From Syntrophobacter fumaroxidans MPOB (GTDB taxonomy: Bacteria; Desulfobacterota; Syntrophobacteria; Syntrophobacterales; Syntrophobacteraceae), in the NCBI RefSeq assembly GCF_000014965.1, contig NC_008554.1:2654001-2718000 (forward strand): a DNA stretch of 64,000 nucleotides. Direction: 5' to 3'. Below, piece by piece: positions 58,308 to 64,000 of the stretch. Each line of letters starts with the position of its first letter. Position 1 is the stretch's first letter. The notes below the pieces were generated by a model. That model worked only from the letters and a program-made list of their open reading frames with translations, made no database searches and had not been told where the DNA came from. A program made the position numbers and the translations under genes.

Positions 58308-59198
58308 ATGAGGAAAATGATCGCGCTGACGTTGATGATGCTTTTCGTGGCTTCCAGTGCTTTTGCTCAAGGCGGACAGGGATTCACAAGCCAAACTCAC
58401 AAACAGAACGTCGGGAAAATCCTCTGGGCCAAGCAACGCATCAAGATGGATGTGCAGGACAGCATAAAGTACGAAACCGTCTTCAACACGTCCGACCCGA
58501 TCTACGGCAGGGTGTTCCTCAACAATACGCTGCTCCTGTTGTCGCGGGAATCGAAGAAGCCCAACTGCGACAACGCCGAAGGACGGTATCTTTTGAAGTT
58601 GTTCGTCGACAAACAGGACAAGGGATTCGTCCACGAACAGAGGTTCGAAAGCAACTGGACGACCTGCCAGGTCACCCCGAACCTCGCTCCCGGCGATGAG
58701 GGCGACAGGATCAATCAGAAGTTCCCCGCAGTCTGGACGAAGATTGCAAACGAACTGCCCGCGGGGCAGCATGACGTACGATTCGAATTCTGGGCCGGCA
58801 AGGCGGGATGTGAAGCGAAGTATGCCGAAGGGTCTTTCACGCTCAAGAAGCAGGCCGGAGAGAAAGCGGGAGGCGGATCGATCCCCCAGGCGCTGAAAAA
58901 GGACCCTGCCCTCGAAGCCCAGATGATTGACGCGATCAAGGCGAGAGGGTGGAAAAACGAAACCCCGGTCAAGGTGATCATCGTGGAAGCCGACTGGAGG
59001 ATCATCCGCGATGCGTTCGGCAACATCGTGAAAAGAGAGATCAACACCAATACCGTTCTCAAGCGCAATGACGGTTCGTGTCGCTTGACCGACCTGTCGT
59101 TCGATCAGAAACACCTGGGCGGCAACAAATACGGGCCGACCACCCTGTTCGGCATCGGCACGAAGAACGTCGAGGTCGATTGCTCCGCCGTGAAATAG
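58308..59198 (+). CDS. Exported protein of unknown function
   Basis: 296 residues with a signal peptide (MRKMIALTLMMLFVASSAFA, cleavage before QGG). The mature protein has two halves. Residues 25-185 look like a beta-sandwich, with SDPIYGRVFLNNTLLLLSRE and PAGQHDVRFEFWAG. Residues 195-296, after a short Gly-rich linker, contain KVIIVEADWRIIRDAFGNIVKREINT and GTKNVEVDCS. Five cysteines in the mature part could form disulfides. No family was recognised with confidence. AAAGGAATCACATC supports ATG 58308. It stands alone, followed by a strong hairpin terminator. Confidence 0.8.
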   Translation: MRKMIALTLMMLFVASSAFAQGGQGFTSQTHKQNVGKILWAKQRIKMDVQDSIKYETVFNTSDPIYGRVFLNNTLLLLSRESKKPNCDNAEGRYLLKLFVDKQDKGFVHEQRFESNWTTCQVTPNLAPGDEGDRINQKFPAVWTKIANELPAGQHDVRFEFWAGKAGCEAKYAEGSFTLKKQAGEKAGGGSIPQALKKDPALEAQMIDAIKARGWKNETPVKVIIVEADWRIIRDAFGNIVKREINTNTVLKRNDGSCRLTDLSFDQKHLGGNKYGPTTLFGIGTKNVEVDCSAVK

Positions 59199-59649
59199 CG
59201 TGGAGCAGCGAGGGGGAGGGGGGGATGGACCGACCGGCGGCGCATCCGGTCCCGATCGCGGTTTTCTCACTCCCGCGGTCCTGCCTGTCGTGAACGTGAT
59301 ATGACCCGACAGCGGCGGCGCTCCCTCGACGGGTTGTTCATGCCGGCCGGTCCAGGGGTCGGTCCGGAACCTCTTGCGGGGCACCCCGGGGAGCGATAAG
59401 TTTTTGTCGGGCTGAATCCGCTCCGGTCCGAAACGATACAAAACGGGCCATGGCAAGGCATTGCCTCCGCCATGGCCCGTTTTCCTCCAGGCTTTCAATC
59501 CTCGCCCGCATCCTGAGGCAGGCTGCCCGCATCCTTTTTCCCCCGAGGGACGTCCGCGGCGCCCACACGTGGGATGGAGAGGAATTCACTCTCCGGGTTG
59601 CCATGAATCACTGCTCGCCGCGCCCCCACATGGGCTGGAGAGGGACGGA
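59199..59649. other. Intergenic region between convergent genes
   Basis: 451 bases. It contains a perfect 15-bp inverted repeat acting as a bidirectional terminator (59440-59483) and a 30-base near-duplication at 59557 and 59620. No gene is supported. Confidence 0.55.
59440..59483. terminator. Bidirectional rho-independent terminator
   Basis: AAAACGGGCCATGGC and its exact complement GCCATGGCCCGTTTT with a 14-base loop. The A-run on one side and T-run on the other allow termination from both the exported-protein gene and the convergent binding-protein gene. Confidence 0.75.
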
Positions 59650-60426
59650 CTACTCTATCCCGTGGAAACAGCATTTCAGGTAAGACTGCCCTTCCTTCGA
59701 AACCGCCCAGTCGATGAATTTCTTCACATCCTCTCGAGGAGGTTCTTTCGTGATGAGGTACAAAGGCCTCAAGAGCGGGTATGCGGCATTCGAAACACTC
59801 GCCTCCTTCCCATCGGGCTTCACCGCCTTGACCCCCCGGGGCTTGTCGACCAGAAAGAAACTCGTGAGCCCGATGGCCCCCCTGTTCCTTGCGACGTAGA
59901 GCAGTATGGTGGGGTCCGGTTCCATGACCTTCGCGTTGAGATCGGCATGTTCCATCACGATTCTCTTGAAAAGCTCATGCGTTGCCGAAAAGGGCGCCGT
60001 GGCGAGCGGCTGAATCGGTTCATCAAACCCTCCCAGTTCCTTCCAGTTCTTCACCTTCCCTGAAAAAACCGCTCTGAGTTGCTCCAGGGAAAGCGTCTCC
60101 ACCGGGTTATCCTTGTGGATGATGACCACGACGCCGTCCTTTCCGATCAGTACAGCCTTTCCCCCTTTTTCCGAAATGCCGGGCTTGAGCTCATTCGCAA
60201 CCCCGCCGATGTCGCAACTGCCGTTGAAAACGCACTCCTCGCCCCCTTTGCTTTTCGTCAGCACGTTGGAGGTAAAATAGGCCTTCCCGTAGGCAACATT
60301 GGCGACTTCAATGAACTTGGCTATAGCCGGAGAGCCCTGATAGCGGATAATGGAGACCGAGCCGGCAGAGCCGGCAAAACCGGTCAAGACAAGGACCAGC
60401 GAAATTGCGACAATCATTCGGTACAC
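59650..60426 (-). CDS. PstS-like periplasmic substrate-binding protein
   Basis: 258 residues. A signal peptide (VYRMIVAISLVLVLTGFAGS) precedes a type II binding fold of the phosphate-binding kind: IIRYQGSPAIAKFIEVAN, CDIGGVANELKPG, VLIGKDGVVVIIHKDNPVE, LSLEQLRAVFSGKVKNWKEL and FSATHELFKRIV. The region AVFSGKVKNWKELGG is typical of PstS-like proteins. No Pst transporter genes are near, so phosphate is not certain. A GTG start at 60426 fits AAGGAGG five bases upstream; ATG 60417 is the alternative. It lies downstream of the HypB-like gene by 92 bases, possibly in the same operon. Confidence 0.82.
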   Translation of the reverse strand: MYRMIVAISLVLVLTGFAGSAGSVSIIRYQGSPAIAKFIEVANVAYGKAYFTSNVLTKSKGGEECVFNGSCDIGGVANELKPGISEKGGKAVLIGKDGVVVIIHKDNPVETLSLEQLRAVFSGKVKNWKELGGFDEPIQPLATAPFSATHELFKRIVMEHADLNAKVMEPDPTILLYVARNRGAIGLTSFFLVDKPRGVKAVKPDGKEASVSNAAYPLLRPLYLITKEPPREDVKKFIDWAVSKEGQSYLKCCFHGIE

Positions 60427-60518
60427 AGGCTCCTCCTTGAGCGCGAACGCTTTCGGCTGCATCGGGAGGCCGGCATTGCCCGGCCTCCATACAATCATCA
60501 CGATGGGTCTTGACCATC

Positions 60519-61187
60519 TCAGGTCGGCAGATGTCTTCTTCTTTTCCAGACCATCCTGCCGAGGGCAACGCTGAACTCCTCAATGCCTTCACCCTTCAGG
60601 GCCGAGACGGGAAATATCTTGAGGCTCTCGTTGGCTGCGACCAGTTGTTCGATATAGAGACCCAAACTGTATTCTTCGTACGGCAAGAGGTCTATTTTGC
60701 TGATCAAAACCACCGCGGCATGCTTGAAGACATTGGGGTATCTGGCCGGCGTATCCATGCTCTCGATGACACTGGTCACCACGATCTTCAAATCGCCGCC
60801 GAGATCGATTTCGGCAGGGAAAACCAGGCTGCCGACATTGTCCACGACCACGAGATCGAGGTTGCCGAGGGGTAATTGCCGCAAGGCCTTGTTGACCATG
60901 GAAGCGTCCAGGCCGGGACTTCCTTCGCTTTCAATCCGAACCGCGTCCACTCCCAATGCCGCGATTTTCTCGATCTGGCCGGCCTGGATGTCCGCCCCGA
61001 TCACCCCGACACTCAGTCTGCTTTTCAGGAAGGGCAGAATCTTTTCCAAAATGGCCGTCTTCCCTGCTCCGGGCTCGCCGATGAGGTTCAGCAACACCAC
61101 GCCGTGTTTTTCCAAGAGGCTCCTGTTCTCCGCCGCGGCCTCATCGTTGGTACGTGTGGGCTCCTCCGCCAACTGCGCTGTAACCAT
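60519..61187 (-). CDS. HypB-like GTPase lacking the usual metal-binding motif
   Basis: 222 residues, SIMIBI-class GTPase. Walker A is LIGEPGAGKTAILEKILPF; VGVIGADIQAGQIEKIAALG, VVVDNVGSLVFPAEIDLG (switch and G3) and LISKIDLLPYEEYS (G4) follow the HypB order. HypB inserts nickel into NiFe-hydrogenase and has a conserved GCHLDA metal ligand segment; here the matching stretch is GSPGLDASMV, without Cys or His. It also lacks the N-terminal His-rich or CGCG metal region. It may therefore serve a different metalloenzyme or have a regulatory role. AAAGGAG before ATG 61187 supports the start. Confidence 0.82.
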   Translation of the reverse strand: MVTAQLAEEPTRTNDEAAAENRSLLEKHGVVLLNLIGEPGAGKTAILEKILPFLKSRLSVGVIGADIQAGQIEKIAALGVDAVRIESEGSPGLDASMVNKALRQLPLGNLDLVVVDNVGSLVFPAEIDLGGDLKIVVTSVIESMDTPARYPNVFKHAAVVLISKIDLLPYEEYSLGLYIEQLVAANESLKIFPVSALKGEGIEEFSVALGRMVWKRRRHLPT

Positions 61188-61261
61188 GGCTGTTTCTCCT
61201 TTATGAAAGCTCAAGAAATACTCGAACGTCTTCTTCCATTGTGCAACCGTCAATGCCGCCT

Positions 61262-63040
61262 CTATTCGTCCGGCAATCGAATGCCCGATTTGTTGAGCGC
61301 AAACTTGCGGGCGAGCCTTACGACCGTCGGCTGGGTCACCCCCAGGGCCGCGGCGGCTTTGCGAGTGCTGCCGAAGCGCTTCAGCGCCCAGTCGATCATG
61401 GATTTCTCCACTTCTTCCCTGGCGTCCTTGAGGGAAGCGTTCAGGGAAAAACACAGTTCCTTCAGAGGCGGAACGTCTTCTTTGTCGATGAGTGCATGCA
61501 GGTTCTGAACATCGATCATATCCTTCGGGCATGTCAGGACCAGCCGCTCGATGGTATTCTCCAGCTCGCGTATGTTGCCGGGCCAGACATATTCCTTGAG
61601 CAGTTCCAGGGCACGAGAGCCGACGGTCTTGCAGGTCTTATGTCTCTTGTTATGCTTTTCCAGGAAATGCATGACAAGCGGGATAATATCATCGGGTCGG
61701 TCGCGCAAAGGCGGAATGTGCAAAGGAATGACATTCAGCCGATAGTAGAGGTCCTGGCGAAATTGTCCTTCTTCGGCCATGGCTTTCAAGTCCCGGTTGG
61801 TTGCGGCGATGACTCTCACGTTCAGAGTGATGGGCAGCACCCCTCCAACCCGCATGATGGTGCGATCCTGAAGAACGTGCAGGAGCTTGGCCTGCATCGC
61901 GACCGGCAGCTCCCCCACCTCGTCCAGGAACAGCGTGCCCCCTTGGGCAAGCTCAAACAGCCCGGGTTTGCCTTTTGCGCGCGCCCCGGTGAACGACCCC
62001 TCCTCGTACCCGAAAAGCTCCGATTCCATCAGGGCTTCCGGGATCGCCCCGCAGTTCACCCTGATCAACGTGCCGTTACCGCCGCTCATGCCGTGGATGT
62101 AACGGACCAGGACGTCTTTGCCGACCCCGGTTTCACCCGAGATCAGGATCGTCGCTTCCGAAGCGGCGGTTTGCGCCGCCGCCTCCAGTACCTGTTTCAT
62201 CGCCCGGCTGCGGGCGATAATGCCGTTGTCGTCGGATTGTTGCTGGCGCAGGAGTTTGAGTTCGTCCCTGAAACGGCGGCTGCTGGCCTCGCTTTTTTCC
62301 AGCTCCGTCCTGTACCGGTTCAGCTCGGTGATGTCGCGGACATTGGATATTATGCGCCAGATCCTTCCATCGGCGCCAAAAACGGGGTTGGCCGTGACCA
62401 GGGCGACTTTCATGGTCCTGGTCGTATACATGATGGTGACCGGTTCTCTTTTTTCGATGACGTGGATGGCGGCGGAGTCGGTATAGATGCCGTCGGCCAC
62501 AAGATCGTACACCGTGCGGCCGATGACTTCCTCCCGCTTAATCCCGGAAAAATCCTCCCACGATTTGCTCACTCGAAGGGTGACGCCCTTGCCGTCCATA
62601 ATCCAGACCCCATCGTGGGAGTGGTCGAGCAGCGCTTCGAGCTCCTTCTCCTTTTGCCGCGCCTCCATCAGCTGCTGCTTTACCCGGCCGTCCCTGGTGA
62701 TGTCGACGTAGACCCCCAGGGCCCCGCTCACTTTCCCGCCCTCGTCCATCACCGGGTGATGTCTGGCGAGCAAGTGCCGCCCATTGCGATGTTCGGACAC
62801 GGGGCCCAAGGGTTGGCCGGTTTTCAGCACGTCGGCAAGAGCGGAATCGACCAGGGTTGCAGACAACGGCTCCCCGACGATCTCCTCTCCACTGAGGCCG
62901 AAGAGGATTTCGGCGACCGCATTGATCCGGACAATCCTGGCCTGGCTGTCGATCACCACGATCCCGGCCTGGACCAATTCAAGGACAGTGTCCAGGAGGT
63001 TGGCTCCCTGTTCCATGTCTTTCTTGTCAGACTTCAACAT
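61262..63040 (-). CDS. Sigma-54-dependent transcriptional activator with PAS sensors
   Basis: 592 residues. Two PAS domains (about 15-125 and 135-255) precede the AAA+ core: Walker A GETGVGKD, the sigma-54 contact loop [20 protein letters not shown], Walker [13 protein letters not shown], and [17 protein letters not shown]. The loop reads GSFTGA rather than GAFTGA. The C-terminal Fis-type helix-turn-helix is [20 protein letters not shown]. It would switch on sigma-54 promoters in response to a ligand or redox signal. Its start (ATG 63040, or 63016) overlaps the tiny membrane-protein gene upstream; it likely controls this operon. Confidence 0.92.
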   Translation of the reverse strand: MLKSDKKDMEQGANLLDTVLELVQAGIVVIDSQARIVRINAVAEILFGLSGEEIVGEPLSATLVDSALADVLKTGQPLGPVSEHRNGRHLLARHHPVMDEGGKVSGALGVYVDITRDGRVKQQLMEARQKEKELEALLDHSHDGVWIMDGKGVTLRVSKSWEDFSGIKREEVIGRTVYDLVADGIYTDSAAIHVIEKREPVTIMYTTRTMKVALVTANPVFGADGRIWRIISNVRDITELNRYRTELEKSEASSRRFRDELKLLRQQQSDDNGIIARSRAMKQVLEAAAQTAASEATILISGETGVGKDVLVRYIHGMSGGNGTLIRVNCGAIPEALMESELFGYEEGSFTGARAKGKPGLFELAQGGTLFLDEVGELPVAMQAKLLHVLQDRTIMRVGGVLPITLNVRVIAATNRDLKAMAEEGQFRQDLYYRLNVIPLHIPPLRDRPDDIIPLVMHFLEKHNKRHKTCKTVGSRALELLKEYVWPGNIRELENTIERLVLTCPKDMIDVQNLHALIDKEDVPPLKELCFSLNASLKDAREEVEKSMIDWALKRFGSTRKAAAALGVTQPTVVRLARKFALNKSGIRLPDE

Positions 63041-63230
63041 CTTCCTCAAAGAACCCCCGGAACAGATAGTGAATGGCAGTTGTGGCAACCCCCCAGACAA
63101 GGCCGTACACCCAGTATCCCCAGCGGAATCCCGTCGGCCCGGCCACGAAGATAACGGTCAAGAACAGCAACGCCACCCACGCGGCGAGCACGCGCGGCAT
63201 CCGCGTCCTGCGCATCTTCATGGAAATCAC
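63027..63230 (-). CDS. Tiny membrane protein of unknown function
   Basis: 67 residues: a basic N-terminus, then two hydrophobic segments (VLAAWVALLFLTVIFVAGPT and WGYWVYGLVWGVATTAIHYLF) and an acidic tail FEEDVEV. A GTG start at 63230 overlaps the preceding stop by 4 bases (GTGA). Sandwiched between another tiny membrane protein and a sigma-54 activator, it is probably a small subunit of the transporter encoded upstream. No family recognised. Confidence 0.7.
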   Translation of the reverse strand: MISMKMRRTRMPRVLAAWVALLFLTVIFVAGPTGFRWGYWVYGLVWGVATTAIHYLFRGFFEEDVEV

Positions 63231-63415
63231 TTCCCGGGAGCCGCGGTGGTGGTGTCTCTGCCCGGCATGGCGCCTCCCACCATCAACCCCGACTGTGCGC
63301 CCAGCAGTTGCAGTGAGAAATAAAGCAGCACACCGAAAATCGCGGCGTAAACGCTGCCCCTAAGAATTCTTTTCCAGGGTTTGCGGCTTCTTCTGTAAAC
63401 GTCAGCGTATCCCAT
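63227..63415 (-). CDS. Tiny membrane protein of unknown function
   Basis: 62 residues. An aromatic, basic start (MGYADVYRRSRKPWKRILRG) leads into one membrane helix (SVYAAIFGVLLYFSLQLLGA) and a Gly/Ala/Thr-rich tail. AAGGGAGGCAACGGG before ATG 63415 is a strong ribosome binding site. Coupled to the next tiny membrane gene, and 23 bases after the ABC ATPase gene, so likely in one operon with it. No family recognised. Confidence 0.7.
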   Translation of the reverse strand: MGYADVYRRSRKPWKRILRGSVYAAIFGVLLYFSLQLLGAQSGLMVGGAMPGRDTTTAAPGK

Positions 63416-63438
63416 CCCGTTGCCTCCCTTGCACGGTT

Positions 63439-64000
63439 CTATTTTGTCCGTTTCTCCTTGGCCTTGACAAAAGCGGAGAACGCCTTCTGAGCTTCTTCAT
63501 CCACCGTTTCGATGGCTTCGCGCTGCAACTCGACGAAATTCGACGTCGTGAGATGTTCGAATTTGCGCGGGCGAGGCAGGTCGATGACCATCCTTTTCTT
63601 CACGGTCGCGGGCGCGACGGTAAGAAAATAGGCCACGTCCCCCACGAAGATCGCCTCTTCCAGTTCCGCGGTAACGAACAGAATCGTGGTCCCCGAGTGT
63701 TCGAACAGCTTGATGATGTATTCCTGCATGATGGAGCGCGTCATGGCGTCCAGGCCGCGAAAGGGCTCATCCATCAGCAGGACTTTGGGTTGATTGATCA
63801 GCGCGCGGATCAATTCGGCGCGCCGCTGCATGCCGCCGGAGAGCTGGCTTGGGTATTTTTCCTCGAACCCGGTGAGGCCCACCATGTTGATGAGTTCCTC
63901 GGCCCTGTCGGCAACCTCGCCCATCAAGTCCTTCCCCTGGACCTTCGGACCATAGAGGGTATTCTCCCAGAGCGTCATCCACGGCAGCAACGCGGTTTCC
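63439..64000 (-). CDS. ABC transporter ATP-binding protein, nitrate/sulfonate type (5' end outside window)
   Basis: The last 187 codons of an ABC ATPase open through base 64000. Q-loop context (ETALLPWMTLWENTLYG), signature LSGGMQRRAELIRAL, Walker B VLLMDEPFRGLDA are present and fit the TauB/SsuB/NrtD group. The switch region, which in relatives reads V-T-H-D, is VTAELEEAIF here: the catalytic histidine is replaced by Ala and the next Asp by Glu. The C-terminal 55 residues (from MVIDLPRPRKFEHL) are a usual extension for this group. It precedes the two tiny membrane proteins. Confidence 0.87.
   Translation of the reverse strand, partial: ETALLPWMTLWENTLYGPKVQGKDLMGEVADRAEELINMVGLTGFEEKYPSQLSGGMQRRAELIRALINQPKVLLMDEPFRGLDAMTRSIMQEYIIKLFEHSGTTILFVTAELEEAIFVGDVAYFLTVAPATVKKRMVIDLPRPRKFEHLTTSNFVELQREAIETVDEEAQKAFSAFVKAKEKRTK

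Overview
The window looks like chromosomal DNA of a GC-rich, Gram-negative, anaerobic deltaproteobacterium (Desulfobacterota). The strongest taxonomic hint is a complete 'SynChlorMet'-type radical-SAM peptide-modification cassette. Haft named that cassette after Syntrophobacter, Chlorobium and a methanogen, so a Syntrophobacter-like organism (possibly S. fumaroxidans) is the best guess. This is inference from gene content; no database search was run. No rRNA, tRNA or CRISPR array was seen.

Layout. 1-11.4 kb is mostly housekeeping: the end of nnrD, tsaE, a DUF4389 membrane protein, a B12/radical-SAM enzyme, lysC and cimA (aspartate-family and isoleucine biosynthesis), a ComEA-like HhH protein, a GAF/HD-GYP protein with an unusual insertion, and a PARG-type macrodomain protein. 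11.7-16.6 kb (minus strand) is a three-gene operon: an exported isoaspartyl methyltransferase, a large membrane protein with a spermidine-synthase-like domain, and an exported alpha/beta hydrolase. 17.3-33.2 kb is an exopolysaccharide locus behind a long untranslated leader: Wza-like exporter, Wzc-like tyrosine kinase, sugar-nucleotide dehydratase, flippase, polymerase-like membrane protein, DUF4091 protein, glycosyltransferase, initiating phosphoglycosyltransferase, epimerase, an AT-rich acquired methyltransferase and a convincing UDP-sulfoquinovose synthase.

33.2-47.2 kb is accessory DNA containing four copies of a 197-bp MITE-like, hairpin-rich element. Between the copies lie an SLH-Wzi outer-membrane protein, a DUF4328 protein, an NlpC/P60 lipoprotein, the SynChlorMet cassette (38.2-42.6 kb), a cold-shock gene, a CBS-domain protein and a delta-1-pyrroline-5-carboxylate dehydrogenase. 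Inside the cassette a small gene encodes a leader followed by four tandem Cys-x-x-Gly repeats. It is my candidate for the substrate peptide of the two radical-SAM enzymes and the most interesting item in the window.

47.2-64 kb is rich in signalling: a substrate-binding protein coupled to a Cache-HAMP-PP2C phosphatase; an operon of a lone receiver, a hybrid histidine kinase and a REC-PAS-PAS-GGDEF-EAL protein; a second B12/radical-SAM enzyme; and a minus-strand run of an ABC ATPase (lacking its switch histidine), two tiny membrane proteins, a sigma-54 activator, a HypB-like GTPase lacking the usual metal ligands, and a PstS-like binding protein. Several short GC-rich palindromic repeats with a TTTAT loop are scattered in intergenic regions.
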